Origin: Flaccisagitta enflata
Lineage: Eukaryota > Chaetognatha > Sagittoidea > Aphragmophora
Assembly (NCBI GenBank): GCA_965153355.1
Contig: OZ231127.1
Location: 17,794,001 to 17,858,000, forward strand
Direction: 5' to 3'
Length of the DNA stretch: 64,000 nt
In this document: positions 1 to 33,036 of the stretch, piece by piece
Position numbering within the stretch: position 1 is the first letter of the stretch
Layout of the letters: each line of letters starts with the position of its first letter
Notes under the pieces: generated by a model
The model's database searches: none
Seen by the model: only the letters and a program-made list of their open reading frames with translations
Told to the model about the DNA's origin: nothing
Translations under genes and position numbers: made by a program

Positions 1-170
1 AACAAAAAACGCCTTTGTTGACATTGAGCGTATTTACAGCTTGAACAGCATGAATTTCAACTGTCCCACGAGGGAGAGAGCGAAGTGAGTCCGCAAGCGA
101 GCGAACGAACGTAGTGAGCGACCGAGTGGCCCGTCAAAAACGCGGTTGTCTGTGACTAGAAACGCACCCC
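1..170. repeat. Interspersed repeat E, copy 1
   Basis: This stretch matches 23920-24142: both copies contain CTGTCCCACGAGGGAG or a close variant, then the GAGCGAAGTGAGT block, the AACGTAG(T/C)GAGCGACC block and an end near TAGAAACGC. The outer ends carry short inverted bases (GCGTTT-like and AAACGC). It lies in the intron downstream of the fifth ClC exon. The class is unknown, and whether the left end is complete cannot be judged because the window starts here. Confidence 0.55.
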
Positions 171-181
171 ATATTATATAC

Positions 182-1811
182 CCGAGTGAATCATGGGTCC
201 TTCCTTGCCCACGGCGAGGCCTCCGACCACCGAAAATGTGACGCCGATCACTTTGCAAAACAGCGTCTTCAGTCGAACCACCTACAGGCCGGATTTGTCG
301 TTAACGTACTTAAAGATATACCGATAACCCAGAGGCGCTGCACTAATCCATTGAAAACATTTCGTCATCAACAGGTGCTCAGCAATCAGAGAGCGTCTTT
401 TCCACTATATAGCGCCCACCTTGGGAACCTTGACACCGTTGAGGTAGCACTTGATTTGCGGTATGCCGCTGCCAGCAGCGACTGGGGCGAAATAAGCGAC
501 GAGGATAGCCGCCACCATCACGAAACCACAATTAACGCCAATCCACGTAAACAATGGGATGGGAAACGGATCGTCTTCTGTGAATCTGGTATGTAACAGA
601 GATACTAAAGAACTGTTCTTGAGTTTGCTTGCAAAAGTTTCATGTCGGTCGGTCAACCTCGTTCTTTCAAATACGTCTAGACCCAAAACGCTCTAGCATA
701 AATGTAATTCATTGACTAATACGCTTGATTGTCTCCCGCCTTTCATCATATTGGGTTCACAATAACCGCCATTTTCAGAACAATGACGGTTTTTCGATCA
801 TGCATCGTGTTATTTTCACGATATCTCCTCTCTGTACGTCCTAATCTACGATCTCCTAATGATAGTCTCTCCCTCTTTTCGCGATTCCCGATTCCCCTTT
901 CTCTCACCTCCTGTAGGTCATTTGGATGGCTTTGTGTTTGAGCCGCGATAATTGATCGATGAGAATATCGATGAAAACGGCGACGCAGGCGGTGAGACCA
1001 CCGATGAAAAACATGACGATCCATCGAAGAACGCTACGTTTCACCACGAACCGATGACCTGAGCAAAAGGCCAATCGTGGGGAGTTCAGGATCAAGGAAG
1101 GAATTCAGAGTCAAGGAAGGAGTTCACTGTTCAGTATCTAGGAAACGTTAAGCTTACATGAATCTTCGCATAATAAATGTTAATAAATTGATATACACGC
1201 AATTAACGTTACTAAGGTCTTTGCAATTAAAATCCATCACCTCTATCCTTCTCCTCCTTTACGAAGATTTTATTATGAACGTCTTCATAGTCGAGGCTTT
1301 CATATTCGTTTGAAAGGACATGCTCTTCCTCTGAAGCGTCGCCAACTATCGGTTTCCTACCACATCCGCACAATTCCTCCTTCAGACGACCAAAGCAGCC
1401 TTGCGCGTCGGAAGTGTAAACCTATAGACATGGATGGGAGAGCACGAAGCGACGTTTTAAAATTCTCTACCTAACATTTTTAGTCGCGGACAAGCGACTC
1501 TATAAGAGGCTTTGTCCGTCCGTCCGTCGGTTGGTCGGTTGGTTGGTCCGTGGTGATCGAGTTGGAAAGTGTGAAAACGCGCATTTCCGCCCCTGCCCAG
1601 CCGTCCGCGACTGGTATTGGCCGTGTATCCGGCCTTGTTACTTCACTGAAGATCTTGCACGCAACCACGTTGAAGAAAATTCTCTGTGTCAATATCTCCG
1701 GCTTACTTCGTCGTCGCCGTCTTGGTCATTGTCTCCGATGGCGCCGTAACTCTGAATGTTATTGACGCTGTGGTCCTGCGCCGCGTTTGCAAGAAGTGGA
1801 CGCGATGCCAT
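182..1811 (-). CDS. ClC chloride channel/transporter, ClC-6/7-like, N-terminal part (5 exons)
   Basis: Coding exons on the minus strand are 1811-1707 (ATG in ACCATGG context), 1421-1241, 1058-908, 585-420 and 281-182. All introns are GT/AG and phases agree at each junction (0, 1, 2, 0, then 1 leaving the window). The 234 codons give a soluble N-terminus with the ESLDYE motif typical of the ClC-6/7 branch. A first membrane helix follows ([20 protein letters not shown]), then a second helix leading into [18 protein letters not shown], then VVRLKTL...[20 protein letters not shown] and GKEGP are the anion-binding signatures, and the Glu of GKEGP is the gating glutamate. Family members are endosomal/lysosomal Cl-/H+ exchangers. 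The rest of the gene lies beyond the left edge. ClC-7 fits slightly better than ClC-6 (PQIKC), but CYLNGVKVP is ClC-6-like. Confidence 0.93.
1476..1640 (-). mobile_element. Family B element, copy B1
   Basis: Here + orientation means reading from AACAAGGCC to the 3' hairpin. This copy is inverted. The hairpin AGTCGCGGACAAGCGACT is at 1482-1499, then GTCC/GGTC simple repeats, the conserved GATCGAGTTGGAAAGTGTG and CCCCTGCCCAGCC boxes, the subterminal arm GTCCGCGACT at 1603-1612 and the end CCGTGTATCCGGCCTTGTT. The arm is complementary to the hairpin's left arm. It lies in ClC intron 1. Confidence 0.8.
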
Positions 1812-2277
1812 GGTGGGAATTTAAGGAGCGCAACTTAGTTCAATACAATTGTTTTTATTTTCTCTTTTATAAAACTGACCAATTCAATCGTATGAAAAGG
1901 ACACAATCTTGCTGTTTCACGCAAATGTCACTCCCATTACACAACATTGTTTGCTCAAAATGATGAGGGCGGTTGAAAATTAGTTACGAAATCTATGGAT
2001 GCCCATAGATTTGATCATAACACTGAATCTCATTTTAATGGCCGTGATTGAGGGTTCAATGTCCTGCAGAGATGTAAGATGAAGAGGTGGTGTAAAAAGA
2101 ATGTTCAAAGATATGTGGAAGACTCAGGTGAATGTATTCAATAAGGCAAACTACGCCTTAAGTGTAAACATAAAACAGTGCAAATACACGAATTGTCAAG
2201 GCTAAAATGGACGGAATGAAGGAATAGTTTCCATGAGATATCCAAAATGCAAGAAAGTCAGAAAAGCGCTTGTGAAA

Positions 2278-9550
<7,273 letters not shown>

Positions 9551-10199
9551 TTTTCCCGTTCATTCGATTCCGAAGATTTTCTAGTTTTCGTGTACTGGAC
9601 GCATAACTGGTTTGAGAGGCGATTGTCGGTTATCTCATCCTTCACCGCATCACACAATGGAATGTGGCTGGTGATAGCCAGCGGTATGACAATTTTGTTT
9701 TCTTTGAAAACGGGCCTAAATCTGAAGGAAACACTTGCTAAAAACATTTTAGCATATGTCTCAGTCCATTTCAGCAAAAAAAATCCCATACGAGTGCTTA
9801 AAAAAGCGTCCAAATCATGATAATTAGGAAAATAGAAAAAAACGCCAAAAACAGAGGCAAATTTTAGGGGTCAAATTTTTTTATCAAATGATCATTCCAA
9901 GTCAAAAGTTGACCACAATCTATTGAATTAGAGTCTATACTGAGGTTTAAAACCAAAAATTGACCCATTTATTCATTTTGCATAGTCCTCACCCCACCTT
10001 GAATTTGGGGCCTTCTATCTCATTTGCATGCGTATACAAATCAATTTCAGAAAAAAAACGCTGGGGATCGCCGGGCCTGAAATTATCATAGGAAGGTCAC
10101 TAACTGTGTTATTGATAAGGAAAACATAGTGAGAATAGGTCAAACTAGGGCCAACATACCTTAATTCTCCTGTTTTGATGATGGGTGAAAAAGAGCTTT

Positions 10200-10412
10200 A
10201 ATTCCTTTCTTTCTATCTCTATCTCTCACATAGTTAATTTATATGTAGCTATCTCTCTCTCATCTTAGTGAATTTAGAAATGGAACAGGATTGATATTCT
10301 TCAGTTTCTTTTTATCTTTTAACTTTACACCAACTTTGATTCTTCTTTCTCTTCTTATTCTTGTTTTTGCTGATCTTCTTCTTCTTCCTCTTCTTCTTCT
10401 TCTTCCTCTTCT

Positions 10413-10444
<32 letters not shown>

Positions 10445-10565
10445 TTCATCTTCTTCTTCTCCTTCTTCTTCTTCTCCTTCTCCTTCTTCTTCTACTTCTT
10501 TTACTTTTTCTTCTCCTTTTTTTTCATCTTTTTCTACTTCTTCTTCTTCTTCTTCAACATCTTTA

Positions 10566-10596
<31 letters not shown>

Positions 10597-11184
10597 CTTC
10601 TTCTTCTTCTTCTTCTTCTTCTACTTCTTTCTGGTTGCCTAATCGGTACTCGAATTTTGATTCATTCTACTGCCTTTCCTCGTTCTTGTCCTTCTTGTTC
10701 TTCTTCTTCTTCTTCTTTGTCTTCTTCTTCTTCTTTGTCTTCTTCTTCTTCTTCTTCTTCTTCTTCTTCTTCTTCTTCTTCCTCTTCCTCTTCTTTTCCT
10801 TCTTCTCCTTCTTATTCTGTTCTTCTTCGCGTCATTATGATAAAAGTAATTTTTTTAACATTCCTCGTGCTAATGCCTCCTTTTTCTCCTCCGCCCTCTT
10901 CTTCTTCTTCTTCATCTTCCTCTTCTCCTTCCTCTTCTTCTTTTTTTTTTCTTCTTCTTCTTCTTCTTCTTCTTCTTCTTCTTCTTCTTCTTCTTCTTCT
11001 TCTTCTTTTCTTCTTCTTCTTCTTTTCCTTCTTTCTGGTTGCCTAATCAGTACTCGAATTTTGATTCATTCTACTGCCTTTCCTCGTTCTTGTCTTCTTC
11101 TTCTTCTTCTTCTTCTTCTTCTTCTTCTTCTTCTTCTTCTTCCTCTTCCTCTTCCTCTCTCTCTTCTTTTTCCCTTCTTCTTCT

Positions 11185-11217
<33 letters not shown>

Positions 11218-11775
11218 CCTTCTTCCTCTTCTTTTCCTTCTTGACCTTCTTCTTTTCCTTCTTCTTCTTCTTCTTCTCCTTCTTCTCCTTCTCCTTCTTC
11301 TTCTTTTTCTTCTTCTTCTTCTTCTTGTTCTTCTGTTCTTCCTCGCGTCATTATGATAAAAGTAATTTTTGCAACATTCCTTGTGCTAATGCCTCCTTTT
11401 TCTCCTCCGCCTTCTTCTTCTTCTTCATCTTCCTCTTCTTCTTCCTCTTCTTCTTTTTTTTTTGTCTTCTTCTTCTTCTACTTCTTTTTCTTCTTCTTCT
11501 ACTTCTTTTTCTTCTTAATCTTTTTGTTTTCTTCCTGTTCTCATTATTTCCCTACGTAATAAAACATTAAAACTGAAACTAATCTTTTAAATCTTCAATC
11601 ACTTGATTCCTCCTCCTCCTCCTCCTCCCTCTCCTCCTCCTCCTCTTCCTCCTCCTCCTCCTCCACCTTCTTCTCCACCACCTTCGTCGCATTCTTCTTC
11701 CCCTCCTTCATCTACTTCATCTTCTTCTTTGACATTTTTTTCTTCTCCTTCCTTCTCACCTTCTTCTTCCTCTTC
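10200..11775. repeat. Long polypyrimidine (CTT/TCC)n tract with internal duplication
   Basis: About 1.5 kb is almost only C and T on the plus strand. Two non-repetitive islands each occur twice in the same order: GGTTGCCTAATC(G/A)GTACTCG near 10632 and 11037, and GCGTCATTATGATAAAAGTA near 10829 and 11345. The tract has therefore undergone segmental duplication. Open frames here encode only Ser, Phe, Leu or Pro runs and are rejected as genes. Confidence 0.9.
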
Positions 11776-12650
11776 TCTCTTTCAGCACTTTTGTCATTTT
11801 TTTTGCCAGAATTTTGATTGCCGGTCTATGCCGGACTACTTCAATATGAGGCCCAAAAATTATGAAATAAGCCACTTTGGTTCGCCTAAACGTTCTTTTT
11901 TTGTCAATTCTATGAGGGAGGAATCCATTTTGGTTGAAAAATTAGTAAATCAATGGCGTAGATAGAGAGACATGCAGGTGTAAGCTTCCTCGCTCGCTCT
12001 GAACACGCACATCCCATTGTGCATCAGTTCATTTCCTCCCCCGTGATCTATTTACCGATCATGATTTGGGTCTGAGATCCTTTACTTCATTGTCTGTGTA
12101 TGGAAATTGGAGCTGGCCACAAGCGTCCAGAAATGGAGATTGTCAACGAGCAAAATTTGCGTATAATAAGGCCACTTTTTATCTTTTTATCTGCAGTTGC
12201 CCGAAAGACATAAGTCAAATCCTATCACCGTTGTTATTAATTTCGAACTTTTCGAATATCTATATGCTATCCTATTGGCAATCGCCTTGGCTGGGTGGCG
12301 TGAATGAACCAACTAGGGTTTTCATTAACTGAAGTATCTCATGAACATCATGAATATCGCTGAAATATATTCACTAGCTTTGAATAGGTTCAAAGGTATA
12401 ATCTTCATCGAATGACCGAAATCAATTATTACTTTGGACTACGCTGAATCATGCAAGTGTACAGTTATCAAAAATTTTTCAACAAATTAAGAAGATCGTC
12501 AGCTAGTTTCCCGTAGTTGAGATTCAGTTTCACTCCAACGGATTAATTGATGGTAAATACTTAGTCAAAGGACTATGAATGATTACGATTAGACGTAACT
12601 GCAGTATATATTCATACCGAACATGGAATGAGTGTACGTCTGCAAGAACA
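11776..12650. other. Intergenic, no gene recognised
   Basis: This is ordinary-composition DNA between the pyrimidine tract and element A1. The open frame ending at 11965 runs out of the CCT repeat into about 60 codons of unique sequence with no recognisable domain or splice support. I see nothing else. Confidence 0.4.
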
Positions 12651-13740
12651 AAAAATCTGAACAGTATCTGGGTCCGCGACGGAGGGGGGTTAAAGATCAC
12701 CAATTCCATAAGATCGCTATGACCAAAAGATCGCTAACCCTGTAAGTTCCCTAAAACTATAAGTCTTTACATTTAAAGCCTCCATACAAAGTTTCATGCA
12801 AATCCGTTGAAAAATAGCAAAGTTATGCACATTTTTCACTCTTAGGCTAGTAGGGTGGTTGGGTGGTAGGCTGGTTTGGTTTAATAGTGTGCATATGTTG
12901 AGGCCTTCCATTTAGAGACTCCATACCAAATTTCAGCCAAATCAGTTGAAAAATGCCAAAGTTATGCACGTTTTTCACTTTTAGGCCGGTAGGCTGGTTG
13001 GGTGGTAGGCTGGTTTAACAGGATAAATAGTTTGCATATGCTGAGTCCTTCCATTTAGAGACTCCATACCAAGTTTCAACCAAATCAGTTGAAAAATGAC
13101 AAAGTTACGCAAGTTTTTCACTTTTAGGCCGGTTGGCTGGTTGGGTGGTAGGTCGGTTTGGCCGGTTAGCATGCTCAAATGCATATAAATCATATACATA
13201 TGTTGAGGCCTTCCATTTAGAGACTCCATACCAAATTTCAGCCAAATCGGTTGAAAAATGCCAAAGTTATGCACGTTTTTCACTTTTAGGCCGGTAGGCT
13301 GGTTGGGTGGTAGGCTGGTTTGACAGGATAAATAGTGTGCATATGTTGAGTTCTTCCATTTAGAGACTATATACCAAGTTTCAACCAAATCAGTTGAAAA
13401 ATGACAAAGTTATGCAAGTTTTTCACTTTTAGGCCGGTTGGCTGGTTGGGTGGTAGGTCGGTTTGGCCGGTTAGCATGCTCAAATGCATATAAATCATAT
13501 ACATATGTTGAGTCCTTCCATTTAGAGACTCCATACCAAATTTCAGCCAAATCGGTTGAAAAATGCCAAAGTTATGCACGTTTTTCACTTTTAGGCCGGT
13601 AGGCTGATTGGGCCGGTTGGGTTAGTCGGATCACAAAAATCGGATAGGATGTAAAGCGCCTTACCCTATTACAACTTCCCACCAAATATGAACCAAATCG
13701 GTCAAAGCATAAAAAAGTTATCCATTTTTTAAAATCCGTC

Positions 13741-13772
<32 letters not shown>

Positions 13773-13828
13773 ACCCACCCGCCTTGAATTATAGTCCGCG
13801 TCGGAATGATATTCCGTCGCGGACAAAA
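12651..13828 (+). mobile_element. Family A element, copy A1
   Basis: The 5' end is ATCTGAACAGTATCTGG followed by the arm GTCCGCGACGGA (12672-12683). The body is five tandem monomers of about 140-170 bp, each with CCATTTAGAGACTCCATACC and TTTTTCACTTTTAGGCCGG. Then come an (ACG)n tract (13739-13772) and the 3' hairpin GTCCGCGTCGGAAT (13794-13807) / ATTCCGTCGCGGAC (13811-13824), which has one mismatch, then an A-run. The right arm is complementary to the 5' arm. Element C2 abuts directly at the A-run. There is no coding capacity. Confidence 0.82.
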
Positions 13829-15307
13829 AGCTTCAAAATTACAGTCCCCGACTGGGGACTGTAATTTTTGAAGCTTTCTCGTTGCGTAAACGCAACTCGA
13901 TGAGATACACGACAAGACAGCAATTTCAAGCAAAAAAAATTTTCAATGTTGTTTTAATGACATAACTTGATAATGATAATAGTGGATGATGATGATAACA
14001 ATGAATGATAATAACAACAAAAATCTTGGAAAAAATACTTAAAATTTCCAAAAAAATTTCAAAAAAATTTAAACATAATTCCAAAAAAAATTTTAAAAAT
14101 TTTTGAAAAGTTTTAAAAAATATTCAAAAAAATTTCAAAAAAATTTCAAAAAATTTCAAAAAAATTTCAATTTCTTTCAAAAAAATTAAAAAAAATTTTC
14201 AAAATTTTTAAAAAATTTTTCAAAAAATTAAGTAGTCGAAGATGATGACAGTAGTCGAGGATGATGATAGTAGATGAAGATGATGACAGTAGTTGAAGAT
14301 GATGACAGTAGTTGAAGATGATGACAGTAGTTGAAGATGATGACAGTAGTTGAAGATGATGACAGTAGTTGAAGATGATAACAGTAGTTGAAGATGATGA
14401 CAGTAGTTAAAGATGATAACAGTAGTAGAAGATGATGACAGTAGTAGAAGATGATGACAGTAGTAGAAGATGATGACAGTAGTTGAAGATGATGACAGTA
14501 GTTAAAGATGAATCTTGAAATCCATGATGGCAAACCTAAAGAAAAATCAGAAGAAATAAATGAGCAAGTAAAGTTCATTAAACAATCCTCTATACAAATG
14601 CTAAGTCCTAGTAACATATTACTACATTATTAAGCTAGTATCTCATAAACAAGACTTCAGATTTAATTCGAATTTTGCAGGGGCAGTTCAATTAATATCC
14701 TTTAATTGTATACCAAATTAAAAAGAATTCACATAACTTTGCTACCCTTTGCCTATGTAAACTGCCAAACATAGTAACATATTACTACATAAATAAGCTA
14801 ATATCTCATAAACCAGACTTCAGATTTAATTCGAATTTGGCAGAGTTATTTATTTACTACCCTCTACTTGTATACCAAATTAGAAAAATTCACATACCTT
14901 TACTACCCTGTCTATGTAAATTGCCTAAGTCCTAGCAACATACTACTACTTAAATGCTAATATCTATTCTCAAACTTAGTTAATTGAATTTGCAGGGTTG
15001 CTTTATTTAGTACCCTCACTTGTATACCAAATTAAAATTCATTAGCTTTTTACTACCTATGTAAACCACTAGTTTAATAATGTCACTACACAAAATAATA
15101 GGCCAAGGGTGGTAAAAGTTAATGAATTTTAATCAAATACACAAGCTCTATTGACCTATAAACAACACCAGCAAAGTTTCATCAAATTCTGAAGTCTGGT
15201 TCCAAAAATATGAGAGGGTTTTAAAAAAACGAACAGACAGACGACAGACTACACGATCAGGTCCATCACATAGTCCACCGACGAAAACTGTTCGTCGGGG
15301 ACAAAAA
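13829..15307 (+). mobile_element. Family C element, copy C2
   Basis: It opens with the AGCTTC hairpin centred on CCCCGACTGGGG and the small stem GTTGCG-TAAA-CGCAAC (13881-13896). Homopolymer A/T blocks, 15 units of the 19-bp minisatellite (14232-14512) and several about 170-bp monomers follow. A CAGACAGACGACAGAC run leads into the hairpin CCGACGAA / TTCGTCGG (15278-15285 / 15291-15298), which ends GGGGAC at 15302 plus As. It is about 1.5 kb, shorter than C1 mainly because the minisatellite is shorter. Confidence 0.82.
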
Positions 15308-15606
15308 AACATTTAAATAAATGGCAGTGCATAGTTTGTGTTGACGTTGAGACTAGAACATCCCAGGAACAAAGATATCACCGACCTGACAGGTGAAAAC
15401 CGGGGTTTGGAGTTAACCATTAAAAATTCTTAAACAGGAAGCACATTTAGACGGAAAATGGCTGAAGCAACAAGCCGTCAAGTGAAACGTGTCTTGTATG
15501 CTGTAAAAACGCTGAGCGAGTCATAAAATGAACGAATTGGAGCAACTGAAATTGAACCGATCTATAACTAAAACTACGTTCTATAACCTAAACGTTCTAC
15601 AGTCTC

Positions 15607-15990
15607 AATGATAATATAATGAGAGGGGCAGCAAAATCGCTAGCACCCCTACCCACAGCTTGGATGGACAATATTACAGGGAAAACTGAGGTACTGGCTG
15701 ATAGCTAATCCCGATACTATTCCCGCCGTCGAGGCGTTTTTCGAATTTCCGCATAGTTCCGAAGATATTGGTCATAAATTAGCTAAATCAACACCTCAGA
15801 AAATGACTGATTTTCACCCTAAAAAGGGCTGTATCTTGAAAACATGGTTAGGTAAAAATCGCCTCGATGGCGGGAATTGAATTGGGACAAGTTGTTGGGC
15901 GCCACCATTTTTGTCCGTGTGATAGTAACCATCTGAGCTGCAGGTAGGGTTGCTAGCGATTTTGACTGCCCCTCTCACTGTAATGTCATT
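15607..15990. mobile_element. MITE G, copy 2 (384 bp)
   Basis: The ends are AATGATAATATAATGAGAGG and, at the right, CTCTCACTGTAATGTCATT. The inner blocks GGGGCAGCAAAATCGCTAGCA and TGCTAGCGATTTTGACTGCCCC mirror each other and match copy 1 at 2457-2846. Confidence 0.78.
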
Positions 15991-15999
15991 GGTTCTGTA

Positions 16000-16173
16000 C
16001 AGTAGGACCCCGCCTCATCGGTCCCATTAGGACCAAAGATTTTTACCTTTATCTCAGGGTTACCTTTAAAGAGAGGTGAAATCACATCAAAAACTGCTGT
16101 TTGAGACTTCAAAACATGACCTTTATTAATTGGGAACCTTTAAAAGCGAGGCTGTTATTGTGGGGTCTCACTG
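16000..16173. mobile_element. Small MITE flanked by TA (mariner/Tc1/pogo-like)
   Basis: The left end CAGTAGGACCCC and the right end GGGGTCTCACTG are inverted repeats with two mismatches. The bases immediately outside are TA on both sides (15998-15999 and 16174-16175), as expected for a TA target duplication. It is 174 bp, without coding capacity. Confidence 0.7.
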
Positions 16174-17687
16174 TATAACCTATACTCTGTCCGTGTAAAA
16201 AACGTAAAATAAACGTTCTATAATAAACGTTCTATCACTTATACTTTGTCCCTTAAGCGGCCAAAGTTGATGGTCAAAGATTTGCTCTGAAGTGCGTTGT
16301 ATGACCAAACATCCCTTGGTATCCAAGATATCGAGTGATGTTCTTAGCTCTACCATGTAGGAGGTAGAGATCTTTCCACTTGAAAGAACACAACAACTTA
16401 AGAAAAAGTGCTGCTTCTAAATTATTCATTTGTTATGAATCAGCATTCAATTAAAGTTAATCACTTAATGCTCCTGTTTAAGCGGAACGATTTGTGTCCT
16501 TGATAGTACAGTCTACCATTTATTTTTATTTTCCGGCTAAATGTGCAAAATGCATTTTGGTTGAGAGTACAACTACCTAGCTTGGACAATGATAATTGGT
16601 TAAGTAGTATGACCCGTGTTAATAAAATGACTTCAAAACAAAAAGTTGTACAGCGGGAAACAACTTGTATTGTCCAGGAAACAAATTAATCTACAACTGA
16701 AACAAAGCAATAACTTTGGAAGGATGCTATTCCTCAAAAAATGAAGCTACGATGATAAATTTAGTCCCATTTTGAAGAGTTGTTGAAACTCTTATACAAC
16801 CAAACTGATCAATACTAGCGACTTTTATTGATATATCCCTTTGCTTTTACCCCTCCCCTTCTTGTCTGTGACCTCTTTCTCATATTTCATCGTTGCTGAA
16901 AAAAAAACCCTGATACTTTCATTCTCATTTGCAACGTCGACTGTGATAACAATTTGTTGCTTGTTCTCTCTTTTTACAGAAAAAAAAAAAACAAACAGAA
17001 GCCAGTAGCTACATTCGGGAGTATCACCCTTCAAAAGTTGATGCTTCTTTTTTTGGTGTAGATATTCTCATTTCCTTGATGGTATGGAAAAAAGAACATA
17101 ATAATTCTCTTTGTCAAGCACGTTAAAACACATCTTATTCAATTCTAGCCCTTGATCATCACTTTTGGTATTTATAAACGTACAATTTTTATGAGGGTTA
17201 CAATATATTCACGGATTAGGTAGTAGTTTTGTATAGCTATAAGTGAATGAGATGGTAAGAGTAGAAAAACTGTCAACAAGAATAATCGGCAACGTGTGTA
17301 TAAAAATAACTTGTATAATTAGCACTTTGGGTGTGAGGGATCTTATAAAAAATCATGAGAGAGAGAGAGAGGAAGGCGTGAGAGTCGGACCATTAAGAGG
17401 GAGAGAAAAACAGAAACAGGTCGCAAAAGCGTTAGATGGTCAATGGAGCTCGAGATTAAGTAGCCTCACAAAAGACTAGGGTCTTTTTCAGGATAAACCA
17501 GCAGATCCATCCCCGCAGTTATGTACTTCGAGCCAAATAAGGTATATCGGGTGAAGAAAAGATGAGACAGAGATAGAAAGAACGAGAAAGAAAGAACGAG
17601 AAAGAAAGAACGAGAAAGAAAGAACGAAAAAGAAAGAAGGAGGAAGAAAGAGAAAGGTTACAGCGCGCACGCACGGAAGCACATTCG
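16174..17687. other. Intergenic / 3' flank of the tolloid-like gene
   Basis: No exon-like frame with family resemblance was found. A GAAA/GAAC-rich stretch lies at 17565-17655, just past the tolloid-like stop codon, and probably falls in its 3' UTR. Short frames here are not supported. Confidence 0.4.
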
Positions 17688-32152
<14,465 letters not shown>

Positions 32153-33036
32153 TTTGAGAAAAGAAAATGCGTTATTAGGGTTTCATTGATTAAATAAATT
32201 CTTTTTGAAAGGCGACGAAGATGATGATGGTGGTGGTGGTGACGGTAATGAAGGTCATTGTCATGAGCATCGCCCAACGCTCCAGCAACAGCTGGGTAAT
32301 GTTTCCTCCCGCTCTCGCTCCATTCCAAATTGAATGGTAGAGACACCCTTCACCTAAAAAGCAAAACGAAAGGTCTAACGTACTAACGAGAACAAAAACG
32401 TCACGTCATCGATGATGAACTATCAACAATAACTGGAAAATTTCGTTGTGACACCCGGGCACATACGGATGTTGACAAAATGAAAGCTTCATAATGAGTA
32501 ATGACAAGTAACATGCTAATAAAGTCGAGTACAACAGAAGTAATAAAATGTTTCGACAACATTAAACAAAGTTAAGCTAAGGATGTAAAGACACGAATGT
32601 TTTTTGGCAAAAAAAAAAACTATGTAGCGAGCCAGCATAGATATAAAAGAACAATAAAAGTTTACAAACCTTAATAAAAATGATAGAGCTAGAGGAGGGA
32701 TACGTAAAAAAAAGTCAGCCATCAACGTCATATAAGAAAGAAGCGAGGGTCGTCCGGAGGAACAAATGACAAACGACATTTTAATTAAGATGCGACATTA
32801 ATTGAATTTCGCAGCAATTAGCATAATTAAGTAAACGCGTCAGTGTAATCGAGCTATGTATAAGAGGTAAAAAGTTTAAAAAAGATTGAAGACTAAGACG
32901 TGCTTTCGTCATTTTCGTCGGCCACTGCCAACGCTTATGCCCCGTTCTTAAACCAGAAAAGAGAATATGAGTATATCATCAGTTTGATGAGATGTTTGAG
33001 GCGCGAAACGATCCAATACAATACAGGGCTACGCCT
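32153..33036. other. Between the tolloid-like 5' end and the YDJC stop
   Basis: It contains the upstream region of the tolloid-like gene and the 3' flank of YDJC, both on the minus strand. I could not identify a promoter element with confidence. No additional gene is seen. Confidence 0.4.

Noticed and set aside
186-596. 136-aa plus-strand frame
   Set aside because: It lies antisense over two ClC exons whose splice sites and protein motifs are clear.
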